30,000 nucleotides of DNA from Chrysomallon squamiferum (GCA_012295275.1 CM022675.1:11392016-11422015); one strand, 5' to 3'; numbered from the stretch's first letter, positions 17,791 to 28,828 are shown. Notes: a model not told the origin generated them from the sequence alone. A program made the numbers and translations.

Positions 17791-17792
<2 letters not shown>

Positions 17793-17823
<31 letters not shown>
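17793..17823 (+). repeat. poly(T) tract, 31 nt
   Basis: A perfect T tract. Confidence 0.98.
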
Positions 17824-18000
17824 CAATTCATTATTTGCATAGAATTAATAACTGAAAAGATCAGATTACCACAGGGCGTTAAATTCCTTCATTTGAAACG
17901 AAATGGAGGAGAGAGAGAAAAAAAAAAAAAATAAAAAAAAAAGAATTAGCCACCCTACTTGACAGCATTATTAAATTATAATGAATTTATTCTGTTTTAA

Positions 18001-18018
18001 GTATGTTAATTAACATAC
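18001..18018. other. Perfect 18-bp palindrome
   Basis: GTATGTTAATTAACATAC is fully self-complementary with no spacer. Confidence 0.8.
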
Positions 18019-18280
18019 ATGTATATGGTAATCATTTTTCTTTTTTTCGTTTTTATATATATTTTTTTTATTTGTTTCTTTTAGTTCCTGTCTATATACT
18101 GTTTAGTGTGTGTGTGTTTTTTTACTGTGAATTTACATATACATTTAGTTATATGTAGGAGTTTATACCTGTGTTAATTATCTATGTATGTATGTGTATA
18201 TTACGTGTATATATATACATAAATATCTTTAATTAAATTTAAAAATATATAAGGAATACAAGGCATTTTTTTACAATATT
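18019..18280. other. AT-rich unique sequence, no gene seen
   Basis: T-rich low-complexity DNA with short GT and TA runs. No gene-like feature. Confidence 0.5.
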
Positions 18281-18342
18281 TACATACATGCATACATACA
18301 TACATGCATACATACATACATACATACATACATAAATGCATG

Positions 18343-18400
<58 letters not shown>

Positions 18401-18408
18401 TATACATG

Positions 18409-18459
<51 letters not shown>

Positions 18460-18460
18460 T
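18281..18460 (+). repeat. (ATAC)n / (TA)n compound repeat
   Basis: Blocks of ATAC with ATGC variants (about 18283-18366) are followed by TA (18367-18394), ATAC again (about 18405-18434) and TA (18434-18460). Tyr/Met/Cys/Val frames are repeat translations. Confidence 0.96.
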
Positions 18461-18812
18461 CATGTGAAACAAAATCTTGAAATACGTACTGTCAAACCAT
18501 ACAGTTGCAACAAACAGACAGTTACAAAACAAACAACAAAATTTATTTCCAAAGTTCTGCAAATGTTTGTTTACCGTAACAAGATGACGGTAAATTCATT
18601 GTATATTTTCTAACAGTAAGTAAAAATAAAAAAGTTAAAAAGATAAAAGGTAAGAAAATCGAAACAGAAACAAAGAAAGAGCTACAGATATGTATTTGTG
18701 TCGTGTTTTATGTTTTTGTACTCAACTTTCGATTGCCATATGGTGTTGTAGAAATGAATTATGTATATATAATGCGTGTATATGTTTCACTCGTTCCAAC
18801 CACTAAATTGAA
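18461..18812. other. Unique sequence, no gene seen
   Basis: Contains one stem-loop: TTTACCGT (18570-18577) pairs with ACGGTAAA (18587-18594), 8 bp with a 9-nt loop. The short plus-strand frame at 18703-18927 continues into a poly-Ser repeat and is not supported as a gene. Confidence 0.5.
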
Positions 18813-18824
18813 TATTATTATTAT

Positions 18825-18856
<32 letters not shown>

Positions 18857-18920
18857 ATAGTAGTAGTAGTAGTAGTAACAGTAATAGTAGTAGTAGTTGT
18901 AGTAGTTGTAGTAGTAGTAT
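18813..18920 (+). repeat. (TAG)n triplet array
   Basis: A short ATT block followed by TAG triplets with AAT, AAC and TTG variants. Confidence 0.96.
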
Positions 18921-19262
18921 TCAATAAAAATTAATATTTTAAAATAACATTTATTTTCTTTCTTTTTTTTACTTTTTTATTTTGTCGTTTAATTTTATTT
19001 TTATTAGTACTTTTTTATATATATATATATTAAGAAGAATAATGTATTTTATTTTAGTCTAACAAATTTAGAATAACAGAATTAAGTTTTAATTAAAAAA
19101 AGAATATTAATAACTGAATATAAAAAAAGCTATTATTTTTCTTTATTTCTTTCTTTTTTCTTTCTTTATTTCTTTCTTTCTTTATTTATTTATTGTATAA
19201 AATTAGCAGGTCAGATTTTAAGACAAACGAACGAGCAATAAATAAACAAGAAAGGAATTACA
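18921..19262. other. AT-rich low-complexity sequence, no gene seen
   Basis: Includes TTTC/TTTA tetramers at about 19140-19195 and a TA run at about 19016-19030. Confidence 0.6.
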
Positions 19263-19263
19263 A

Positions 19264-19283
19264 ATAAACAAACAAACAAACAA
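19264..19283 (+). repeat. (AAAC)n tetramers
   Basis: Five AAAC units. Confidence 0.9.
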
Positions 19284-19293
19284 ATGAATTAAT

Positions 19294-19508
<215 letters not shown>

Positions 19509-20160
19509 AAGGGCATGCTCAAGCAAATATATATGTACACATAGATAGACAATAATAAAAAAATATCCTTTAAATATTAAGAAAAATGTTTAAACGTTAT
19601 TTTATATATAAATATAAACGGAATTAACTGCTTATCCATTAAGTCATTAAATTTGTTAACCAGTCAGTATTCTAATAGTATTTGGGTGGTTTAACATAGT
19701 ATATAATTGCTGATAATATCTACATTTAGACCGTTTTCGGATTTTTTTTAAATTTTATTTTAATTTTTAAATTTAAAATTTTTTTTTTATATATTTTAAA
19801 TCAATAATATGTGCTGTTAAATATTTATATATTACTTATTTTAAAACATTAGGAATTTAATCACGTTTTAGTTATTTTAAAATAATATTTTTCTGGCGTT
19901 GACTGTGTCTATTTCAAATAATTTTAAAACCGTATTAAAGAACGAGACAAACATGGTATATTTCAGATAGTTCAAAACATCAACAAAGTAGGTGCTAACT
20001 GTAGTGCAATTTCCTATACTTGCATGCATGTTTGTATATATGTATGTATATGTGTATGTATCTATGTTTATATGTTTGTATACGGAGGGTTTTTTGGTGC
20101 GTGATTTTGTATTATTTATTTTTCTTTTGGTGATAAATTGTGCTGTTTAATTAATAAAGT
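19509..20160. other. AT-rich unique stretch, no gene seen
   Basis: About 650 bases of AT-rich sequence with a TTTTAAATTTAAAA palindrome inside a T/A-rich patch near 19740-19800 and a degenerate GTAT cluster near 20033-20080. No gene-like feature. Confidence 0.55.
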
Positions 20161-20700
20161 TTCTACTGTAACAAAATAATAATAATAACAAACTACACAC
20201 ATACAAAGACGAAACACGAGCAAACCGATTTAAATCAGTACCATCAAACGCTCAGAGACAAAACTAAAAATGTTGACATAGTCTCGTAAACACAAAACTT
20301 TGGAACTCAGAAACACACTAAGCAATCAAAAAACGAAATCAAACATCTTACAGATATACAGAAGAGTACGATACAGAAATACAAAACTTATACTAGCTGT
20401 ATTATTATAAAGAGAAAAAAATGCATACCCTAGAAACACACTGTAGCAGTACAAAAATTTACAATGGAACCATTTTGTAAACACAAAAACAGCGATCAGG
20501 TTACTCCTTATTCCCAAAAGACTGAATCATCTTGTAAACAAACAAAACAAAACAAAACAAATCCACAAACAGAAATAATTCTACCTTACAACTGAACCAT
20601 ACTGTAACTACAATAATCAGCCATACTCAAACTACAGTCTCCGCAAACACAAGAATACAATTTGTCGATCTTATAAACACACAAAAGACTGCGACCAACA

Positions 20701-20746
<46 letters not shown>

Positions 20747-20800
20747 CACAGTCACCAACTTAAACCATTATAAAAACACAAATATCGGGAAACGCAAACA
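20161..20800 (+). repeat. Degenerate dispersed/tandem repeat field around TGTAAACACAAAA
   Basis: Related words recur at about 20285, 20475, 20531, 20600, 20643, 20670 and 20768, each resembling CCATNTTGTAAACACAAAA. The best-spaced neighbours are about 56-70 bases apart. The sequence is C/A-rich and G-poor throughout. It reads like an old, diverged minisatellite. Exact GTAAACA words sit at 20286-20292, 20477-20483 and 20534-20540. No coding frame is supported. Confidence 0.5.
20701..20742 (+). repeat. (TG)7-(TA)n compound
   Basis: TG units switch to TA units at about 20715, interrupting the degenerate repeat field. Confidence 0.95.
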
Positions 20801-20805
20801 GACAA

Positions 20806-20810
20806 ACAAA

Positions 20811-20887
<77 letters not shown>
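20806..20887 (+). repeat. (CAAA)n-(CA)36 microsatellite
   Basis: CAAA units lead into a perfect CA array at about 20815-20887. Confidence 0.98.
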
Positions 20888-20888
<1 letters not shown>

Positions 20889-20989
20889 GCAAAGCAAAAT
20901 TACAAAACTAATTAAGACGATTTGTCCTAAACCCAATTCTTCATCAACAACATATCATTCCCCACACGCTATTTTTCTTTCTCTTCTTT

Positions 20990-20992
20990 TTT

Positions 20993-21024
<32 letters not shown>
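20990..21024 (+). repeat. (TTTC)n tetranucleotide repeat
   Basis: A perfect TTTC array ending in CAGG, which creates a splice-acceptor-like junction. Confidence 0.96.
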
Positions 21025-21025
<1 letters not shown>

Positions 21026-21459
21026 AGGAAGATTTATGGAATGACCAAAGAATTGCTGGTTGGACATCTCTGGAGAGGAGAGGTTTGCAGTATAATTACA
21101 AAGTCATACAAACTAACAATGGTTGCTTGCTTGGTTGCCGGACCTGGCAACTTTGTCCGATTTAATTAAATGATTCGAGTTCGCTATCAAACCGAGCTGA
21201 TCTTTTGAAGAACTGGGCAATGGCAAACGAAAATAAAAATAAAAAGAATGATACAGATCTGGCACTTTCCGAGCAATAAAAAGAGAAGTAGCTGTAATAA
21301 AGTGTAAAGCAAATGTAGAAATGATATTTTGTGGTTAGTTTGGTGATGTCCTTTTCCACATAAACGTATCAGGGAGAAACAGGAAAAGAAAAAAAAAAAA
21401 AAGAAGGAAAGAACGGAGAAAAAATGTCCGTTTTACGGAAATTGACAAATTAATATAAC

Positions 21460-21460
<1 letters not shown>
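21025..21460. other. Unique island, no confirmed gene
   Basis: Positions 21028-21165 have moderate GC and two plus-strand frames open for about 45 codons. A hairpin GTTGCC-GGACCT-GGCAAC lies at 21134-21151. The region from 21180 on is A-rich on the plus strand. No protein family is recognised. Confidence 0.45.
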
Positions 21461-21555
<95 letters not shown>

Positions 21556-21620
21556 TATTATTTATTTATTTATTTATTTTTTATTATTTTTTATATTATT
21601 TTATTTTTTTTTTTTTTGTT
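21461..21620 (+). repeat. (ATT)23-(TTTA)n-T-rich compound
   Basis: A perfect ATT block to about 21528, then TTTA tetramers, then T/A-rich sequence ending in a 16-base T run. Confidence 0.96.
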
Positions 21621-22014
21621 TGTTTTTGTATTAAGGTAATTTGCAACACAAGTATTTGCTCTTAAAACGAAACGTTTCCGTAACAAATGTCAAGTGAGGA
21701 ATTTTGTGTAGACAAGATTGACAAAAAATAAAAGTAAAAAAAAAAATAAATGTAGCAATATGATTTCCTTGAAAAATGGAATAAAGAAATTTTGTAAGGC
21801 TAACTATGAACTGGAACACTAAATTAAATATGATACATTAACATGTATATAAATATTTAAGCTGTTACTAACTATGAATTTATAAAAAAACTAAATACAT
21901 ACACGCTTATATATGCCTGTCAAGAAACACAATAGTCTGAAGGTTTATATATAATATTATTAAAACCTTTGTAATATAATTCGTGAAATATATTTATACA
22001 GAAAGACAAGAATA
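21621..22014. other. AT-rich unique sequence, no gene seen
   Basis: The minus-strand frame at 21631-21819 has no recognisable motif. Nothing else is supported. Confidence 0.5.
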
Positions 22015-22170
22015 TATACAAGTACATACTTGCGTATATACATACATAAATACATACATACATACACACATACATACATCACATATATACATACACACAT
22101 GCATACATACAAATATACACAAACACGGATACACGTACATGCACATGCACCAGATTCACATACATGCACT
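22015..22170 (+). repeat. (CATA)n degenerate tetramers
   Basis: CATA units with CACA, CATG and AAAT variants. Both strands give repetitive open frames (Thr/His/Ile and Cys/Val/Tyr). Confidence 0.92.
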
Positions 22171-22844
22171 CTGTAGTATACAGTGCATATTGAAATGAAA
22201 TAACAGGCGCCTTGTTGTGTTTTTAAAACTAGAACTTATAATTAAAACACAACAACTACAAAATTACAATAATAATAACTGTAAAGAAAAGAAAATAATA
22301 AATATATATATGTATATATATATATTAAACTAATAAATATTCAAAATAAAATTATGCGATAATTAATATAAATATATATAGTGTAATTATTTTTCTTACG
22401 AAATATATTTATACAGCATTCAAAATTTTGTGACATTAAATTATTCATTAACAGTTAAAATCAATACCTCGGTGTTATCTTAGTAAACAGATTATTAAGA
22501 CTCAACATATTAATTTTTTTCAAATAACATTTTTATGCTGTTTTGGTCGTGTTTGCTTAAAATTTAAATAATTTGTTTTCAGTTTCCATGAAATACCAAT
22601 AAAATGCATTTCAAAATTTTCTCTTTTTCTTTTTTTTTTTTCATTTTATTATTATTATTTTTTAATCTTCTTATGCCTGAAGGAAATTTAAATGGATATT
22701 TCCCCGTAGTAATTTAATTTTTCAATATGATGACAAATAACTGCAGAGACATGAAAAAGAAGAATTGAAAAAAAAATATCTAATAAATTTTCGTGTTTCT
22801 CCCAGTTTGGCAAAATGATGATGGTAATAACAGCAACAACAACA
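22171..22844. other. AT-rich unique stretch, no gene seen
   Basis: About 670 bases of AT-rich DNA with a short TATATA cluster near 22300-22325. No supported motif or frame. Confidence 0.55.
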
Positions 22845-22846
22845 GC

Positions 22847-22909
<63 letters not shown>

Positions 22910-22985
22910 TAAATAAACAAACCAACAGACAAATACATAAATAAATAAGTAAATAAACAAACAAATAAATAAATGAATAAAACAA
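22845..22985 (+). repeat. (AAT)22 followed by AAAC/AAAT tetramers
   Basis: A perfect AAT array to about 22911, then mixed tetramers. Minus-strand poly-Ile and poly-Tyr frames are the repeat. Confidence 0.96.
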
Positions 22986-23610
22986 GAAAAAGAAGAAAAA
23001 AAAGAATAAGAAAACGAAGATATTTTGGGAAAATAATTAAAGGAATTTCTGTATATTACTCGAGATATCCCGATTAAAAACGATCCTATATTTTTCTAGA
23101 CTAAACAGTTATAATCAGTTAGAAAAACCAGCAATGATTTAAACTTACATACATACACAAATACAAACACTTCGACATACATGCATACATACATACATAT
23201 TAACAGATCCCTTATGTACGTACATATTAATGTCAAATATAAATTATATCTGACAGCATAATAATATATTTATAGACAATAACTGCACCGTAATTCATAA
23301 TTTTAGAACAGTATAATATATGAGAGATCGTACATTCTCTTATATAAATAAACCAATATAGTGAATTAATTATGTGGCTTACAGTGATAAGTAAAGGCTA
23401 ACAGACATACTGACTGGATGTTTCATTTAATATTTATTTTATTAACATACTAAGAAAACTACAGCTTACTTCAGATATGAAAAATATTTCAGATAAATTT
23501 GATATAAACTGAAAGAATTTTAACGCTAGCGTAAGATATAAAACCGTATTATTTTACAAAAGAAAAGAAAAAAACTAATAATAATTTTGGATAGATATTT
23601 ATAATTACAG
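22986..23610. other. AT-rich unique stretch, no gene seen
   Basis: Contains a short ATAC cluster near 23145-23200 and a GTACGTAC palindrome near 23217. No gene-like feature. Confidence 0.55.
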
Positions 23611-23702
23611 TAACTACTGCTGCTACTACTACGACGACTATTATTATTGTTATTATTGTTGTTGTTGTTGTCGTCGTTGTTACTGTCATCATCATTATTA
23701 AA
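23611..23702 (+). repeat. Mixed triplet field (ACT, ACG, ATT, GTT, GTC, ATC)
   Basis: A run of changing triplets all in one register. The minus-strand Asn/Asp/Ser-rich frame is its translation. Confidence 0.9.
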
Positions 23703-24099
23703 TATCATTTACTCCATTTTAGTTATCTGGAGTTTCAGATGAAAACATTTAATGTTCTAGATCAATAAATATTTCCGTCATTCTTTTTATTTTTTTTTTC
23801 CACTTGTTGTTTTGTAAAATAAGACATGAAATATAAGGAATAAATATTATTGTATATGTGTGTATGTTTCTGTATGTATATATATATATATTGGTATTGG
23901 TTTTATTATTATTATATTATTATATTGTCATTATTTTATAAATATAAAACGAAAATTGAGAAAGTATAATAAAGATCACTTAAGTTTTATTATCTCTGTT
24001 GTCGTTGGTGTTGTTGTTGCAGTAATATTAATACAATAAATATAATCAAGAAAGTTATCTGTTGTAGCAATGGAATACACTCTTTTTCATTTCACTTCA
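23703..24099. other. AT-rich unique sequence, no gene seen
   Basis: Short TA and GTT tracts only. Confidence 0.5.
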
Positions 24100-24225
24100 T
24101 TTTATTGACTTAGTTATTTTATTTTAATAATTTTTTTATTTTATTATATTTTATTTTATTTTATTTTATTTTATTTCATTTTATTTAATTTCATTTTATT
24201 TATATTTATTTATTTATTTTTCAAT
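24100..24225 (+). repeat. (TTTTA)n pentanucleotide repeat
   Basis: TTTTA units with TTTCA variants. A perfect core lies at about 24149-24174. Confidence 0.93.
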
Positions 24226-24394
24226 TAACTTATTATTTAAGCTTAAGGAAAATTTAAAACAGATATAATTTTATCGCTTTAAATCGTATGTTTATTTATA
24301 TTTTACGTATCAATATTCTGTCATGTGTCCGCCCAAGAAGAAATAAAAAATTAAAAACAGAAATAATTAAAAAATATATACATTTTTCAGAATA

Positions 24395-24401
24395 AATAGT
24401 A

Positions 24402-24465
<64 letters not shown>

Positions 24466-24550
24466 TAATAGTAGTAGTAGTAGTAGTAGTTGTTGTTGTT
24501 TTTGTTGTGACAGTGGTACTAATAATAGTTATGATGATGATGATATTAAT
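24395..24550 (+). repeat. (AAT)n-(AGT)n-(GTT)n-(GAT)n triplet field
   Basis: AAT array to about 24463, TAG units to about 24490, GTT and GAT clusters to about 24545. Confidence 0.94.
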
Positions 24551-24927
24551 AATAATAACATTATTATACGCAGTTCATGAAATGATTTATTTAAGTACAT
24601 AAAACGGTAATTTTAGCGTTGTTTTAAAAATTATTTCTTTTTCATTAATCATTAATAAATGGTTTCTATTTATTTTCTAAAATCAATATTTATAATTATG
24701 CTAAATATATATGCACGCCTTCAGAATATTTCACCTTGCCAAAATGCATCTATTATTAATTCAAATATAGTTAAAATGATATATGAAAATTTATTGATAA
24801 CATATTTAACGATGTTCGTAAATAAAATATATATCAAATTTACTTATTTTTTATTCATTTAGTTTTGTTCATTCATTTGTAGTTAGAACCGTCTAGTTTC
24901 ATTTTTTTAATAACAAAAATAACAAGA
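24551..24927. other. AT-rich unique sequence, no gene seen
   Basis: The plus-strand frame at 24659-24862 is in very AT-rich DNA and shows no recognisable motif. Confidence 0.5.
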
Positions 24928-24967
24928 CAAATAATAATGATGATGATAATGATGATAATGATGATAA

Positions 24968-25046
<79 letters not shown>
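24928..25046 (+). repeat. (GAT/AAT)n-(AGT)n-(AAT)n triplet array
   Basis: Alternating GAT/AAT units, then AGT (about 24969-25002), then AAT (to 25046), all in one triplet register. Confidence 0.96.
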
Positions 25047-25047
<1 letters not shown>

Positions 25048-25160
25048 TGCAATGATTTCTGTTTTTGCAAAAAGAAATTAATAATATAAACAGACAGGCC
25101 TAATGTTTATGAAATAAATTAATCCTATTAACTATTTTTATTTTGAGTATTTTATTATTA

Positions 25161-25162
<2 letters not shown>

Positions 25163-25241
<79 letters not shown>
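25163..25241 (+). repeat. (TA)17-(TTA)14 compound
   Basis: A TA array to about 25197 followed directly by TTA triplets to 25241. Confidence 0.96.
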
Positions 25242-25242
<1 letters not shown>

Positions 25243-25394
25243 TGTATTAGTTTATTTCTGTTTTAAATGTGTCTATGTAATTTCAGCCACTAAGATGTAA
25301 TTTAATAAACCTGAACTGGAATACGACATATGAAACAAACAAAACCCGCTTTGAAGCTTTAACTGTAAAAACAATACTGACAAAAAAAGAAAGA

Positions 25395-25502
25395 ATAGGT
25401 GAATAAATAAATAAACAAATGAATGAACTGAATGAATGAATAACCAAGCAAATGAATAAACAAATGAATGAATAAATAACCAAATAACTAAATGAATAAA
25501 AT
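25395..25502 (+). repeat. (GAAT)n/(AAAT)n degenerate tetramers
   Basis: Mixed AAAT, AAAC, GAAT and AACC units. Confidence 0.88.
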
Positions 25503-26095
25503 AAAAACTACGTTTTACTGCATTAAAGAACACGAAATAAAAACTCTCGCGCGCACAATAATAACCACACACGCAAGCATACATGAACAATCCACACACA
25601 CATAATCCACAGAGATGCATTTTATATTTGTGTAATATATTTGTTATTTACATACACACATGACACCGATGACACAAGAGGTATGTCGCAGTTCGCAATA
25701 ACAGCGCGAACGACAACATTCGTTCACGAGTTGTCAATCAGTCACGTTTATGACTAAATTTTATTTGATATTTCTTGCCCATTTATCGGAAAATAAAAGA
25801 TACCCGGTCGTTAGAGTATGTGGCATTAAAATAAAAAAATAAAACAACCGCTACAACATCCTCAGCTTCAGTGTCATTTAATACGCCGACGAGGACGAAG
25901 GCAACATAAAAGTTAGAAAAGAACAGTATAACTTACTCGTAAAACCGTGGCAATAAGATTCGAGGTAAACCAGAAACTCACACAAAACTCGCCACGATGC
26001 GAGTAATTAAATTTACAAAAAAAAATAAAAACCTTCATAATTTTTAGCAATAATATAGCGTTTTAATATATAAAGAGGCGGTCGTACAATCTGCA
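25503..26095. other. Unique sequence, no gene seen
   Basis: Mixed DNA with a CGCGCGC word near 25548 and moderately CpG-containing sequence at 25665-25980. No reading frame beyond repeat-derived ones. Confidence 0.5.
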
Positions 26096-26160
26096 TCTCT
26101 CTCTCTCTCTCGGTTTCCTTTTTTTTATTATTATTTTTTATTTTTTTTAAAGACTGTTAT
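26096..26160 (+). repeat. Short (TC)n and T-rich tract
   Basis: Eight TC units followed by low-complexity T/A. Confidence 0.85.
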
Positions 26161-26504
26161 TATTGATTGTAATATAAAAAAAAAAAAGGTATATCTTCCT
26201 TGGCGAAGTTAAAACGGGGAGGATTAAGTAAAATAAAATAAAATAATAAAATTTATATCTGTATGTGTGTATATATATATAATATATATATATATATACT
26301 AAAGAAACCTTATCAGCGTCTTCAGTTTCCTACACATTTGAAATTGCTACTAATTTGCCAAAAATACTGACATAAAGAAAACATAAAAAATCTCCATAAA
26401 AGGCCATATTGGATTATGGCTGTCAAAAATAGGCATAAAAAATCCACGCACACATCTTGAAGCATGAAACCAAACTGAAACGGAAGAAAGAACGAACAAA
26501 ATAT
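26161..26504. other. AT-rich unique sequence with TA tract, no gene seen
   Basis: Contains A12 at about 26177-26188, AAAAT pentamers near 26228-26250 and a TA array at about 26270-26299. Confidence 0.55.
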
Positions 26505-26580
26505 CCTCTCTCTCTCTCTCTCTGTCTCTCTGTCTCTCTCTCTCTCTCTGAGTCTGTCTCTCGCTCTCTCTCTCTCTCTC
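26505..26580 (+). repeat. (TC)n array interrupted by TG
   Basis: An imperfect TC array with TCTG interruptions. The minus-strand Arg-Glu frame at 26322-26621 is a translation of GA repeats. Confidence 0.95.
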
Positions 26581-26619
26581 CGAAAATTAATAAAATAAAA
26601 TATTAACAAGCAGCGGAGC

Positions 26620-26842
26620 AAATTATTCGAAATGCACTTAAAAACTACTTACCCGCTTTTGAAATGCGCTGCAATTCTCCCTCGCTACCTTTAGGCTACG
26701 TTTTGCAATTCTGGATGTGTTTAAATCTTTACGTTGGTTTAACGTGCAGATCAAACAATCTCGAATAATACTGCCTTGTCGGCTAGGCCGAAACATTGCG
26801 GGTCACGAGGGGCGTGGTCTCGGGAAAGCTCCGCCCACTTGT

Positions 26843-26876
<34 letters not shown>

Positions 26877-27242
26877 TTGTTGAGTAGGGGGGGCGATAAT
26901 GATTTCGAACTGACTGATGCCCGCCTCGGTCTCGATATCAGCGTATTCGGATCGAGCGACGGATGGAAATATATGGACGCAGAGGATTTTTTTTTTCTCT
27001 CCTAGGTGGTCAAACGCGGTGACTTCCTTTTTCAATTGTGTTCGCTCGGACTTAGGCGCGCCAAAAGAATCTTTCTTTTCTTCTCCATCGCCCTGATTTA
27101 TTGGCGGAGACGCTGTGAGAAACAACGTAGGGAAAACGTGGATGCTGGGGAACGTTAAACTTATTGAATGCGCTCTTCGATTGACAAGGATTATAACAAC
27201 TTTGACCTAAGATGCAGATAGGAATTAATCGGCCTGGTTTTT

Positions 27243-27244
<2 letters not shown>
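26620..27244. other. GC-richer unique island with GC-box-like words; unsupported ORF
   Basis: GGGGCGTGG at 26809-26817 and CCGCCCAC at 26831-26838 are Sp1/KLF-type words on opposite strands 13 bases apart. CpG content is raised at 26780-27070. A minus-strand frame (27125 to 26751, 124 codons) is open across it but includes poly-Lys from the T tract, and the plus strand is also open at 26796-27005. I recognise no domain. A promoter-like region is possible but unproven. Confidence 0.45.
26846..26874 (+). repeat. poly(T) tract, 29 nt
   Basis: A perfect T tract inside the GC-richer island, followed 14 bases later by a G7 run. Confidence 0.98.

Positions 27245-27290
<46 letters not shown>
27245..27290 (+). 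repeat. poly(T) tract, 46 nt
   Basis: The longest homopolymer in the window. Confidence 0.99.
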
Positions 27291-27628
27291 CCGATCAGAA
27301 GTGAACACCACGGAAATGAACGATATGTCTTAAGAAAAGACAAGAGAGAGAAGGGGAGAGAGACTGGAACTTCCGATTAAAGAAGCGATGTGTTTATGGC
27401 GTGTGCAGTTTTTGGTTAGGGTTTATCTAGTTTAATGGAGTTTGCTGCTGCTAACTGTTAGTTTGGTTGTTTTTTCTCTCGATTTCACTGATGTCGAGTC
27501 TCGTTGTCAGTTTTAATTCTTGAATTTTTGTTGTTGTCAGTGTCGTGATTGATGTTATTATAATGTGTTTAATATTTACTGGTATAATTTATTTATTTGT
27601 TTATTTGCTTATGTTTCTAATTATTGCT
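27291..27628. other. Unique sequence, no gene seen
   Basis: Mixed sequence grading into T-rich DNA toward the triplet domain. No supported element. Confidence 0.5.
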
Positions 27629-27650
27629 GCTTGTATTATTATTATTATTA

Positions 27651-27715
<65 letters not shown>

Positions 27716-27749
27716 GTTATTGTTATTATTATTATTATTGTTATTGCTG

Positions 27750-27787
<38 letters not shown>

Positions 27788-27863
27788 GCTATTATTATTA
27801 TCATCATCAATATTATTATTATTATTATTATTATTATTGCTATTATAATTATTGCTATTATTA

Positions 27864-27921
<58 letters not shown>

Positions 27922-27935
27922 TATGATTATTATTC
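27629..27935 (+). repeat. (ATT)n triplet array, about 300 bp
   Basis: ATT units with GTT, GCT and ATC variants, kept in triplet register over nearly the whole length. Three plus-strand frames and one minus-strand frame stay open as Ile, Tyr or Leu runs. They are the repeat. Confidence 0.98.
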
Positions 27936-27985
27936 AGACTGAAAATAACTGTCTGACAATCACTAATATTTTACTATGTGGATGT

Positions 27986-28009
27986 CCGTGCGTGCGTGCG
28001 TGCGTGCGT
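27986..28009 (+). repeat. (GTGC)n tetramers
   Basis: Five to six GTGC units, unusually GC-rich for this window and alternating purine-pyrimidine. Confidence 0.93.
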
Positions 28010-28085
28010 ACTTCGGTTTGTTAAAAATTTTTAAATTATATTTTTATCTAAGCTTGATTAAATTATATTTACATTTAAGACAGTA

Positions 28086-28310
28086 CTATTATTGTTACTT
28101 CTACTATCACAACTACCACAGCAACAACCCTACTACTACTGCAACCACTACTAACTCTATTAATACTAACACTACTGTACCTACAACTACTACTACTACT
28201 ACTACTACTACCACAATTATTTTTACTAATATTATTGTTGTTATTATTGCTATTATTATTGCTATTTTTATGTTATTTTGTTGAATGGTCATTTTTATTA
28301 TTATTATTAA

Positions 28311-28357
<47 letters not shown>
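28086..28357 (+). repeat. Degenerate triplet field (ACT, ATT, ACA, GTT)
   Basis: Varied triplets, with clean ACT blocks at about 28185-28212 and 28311-28357. Confidence 0.92.
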
Positions 28358-28588
28358 TTACTACTGCTATTGAACATTTCTATTATTATTATAATTATCA
28401 GTTCAATAATTTGTTATGGACAATTTATTAGTATATTTATTCTGATTTTTCTCAGTATCTAGTTAAACCTGATAATGGATAAAATATCAAAATTATAGTT
28501 CCGATTAAAATAAATAGAGAGAAAAATGAATGAATGAATATAAATTTATTTCATTTTATGTTATATTATTTTATTTTATTTTAATTTC
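28358..28588. other. AT-rich unique sequence, no gene seen
   Basis: No supported motif or frame beyond continuations of repeat-derived frames. Confidence 0.5.
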
Positions 28589-28653
28589 ATTATTATTATT
28601 ATTACTAATACTACTATTACTATTACTACTACTACTATTATTAATTTTATTAA

Positions 28654-28718
<65 letters not shown>

Positions 28719-28760
28719 TACTTTATTTTACTTTATTTTATTTCATTTTATTAATATTTC
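28589..28760 (+). repeat. (ATT)n/(ACT)n triplets and TTTTA pentamers
   Basis: Mixed ATT and ACT units, a clean ATT block at about 28656-28714, then TTTTA/TTTCA pentamers. Confidence 0.95.
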
Positions 28761-28828
28761 GTTTGTATTTATTAATTGAAACAATATTATTTCTAAATAA
28801 CAAATTTAAAAGTTATTCGTTTCAGGAA

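Noticed and set aside
27986-28009. GTGC repeat considered as a CRISPR-like or telomere-like array
   Set aside because: It is a plain four-base microsatellite without spacers. No TTAGGG-type telomeric repeat occurs in the window.
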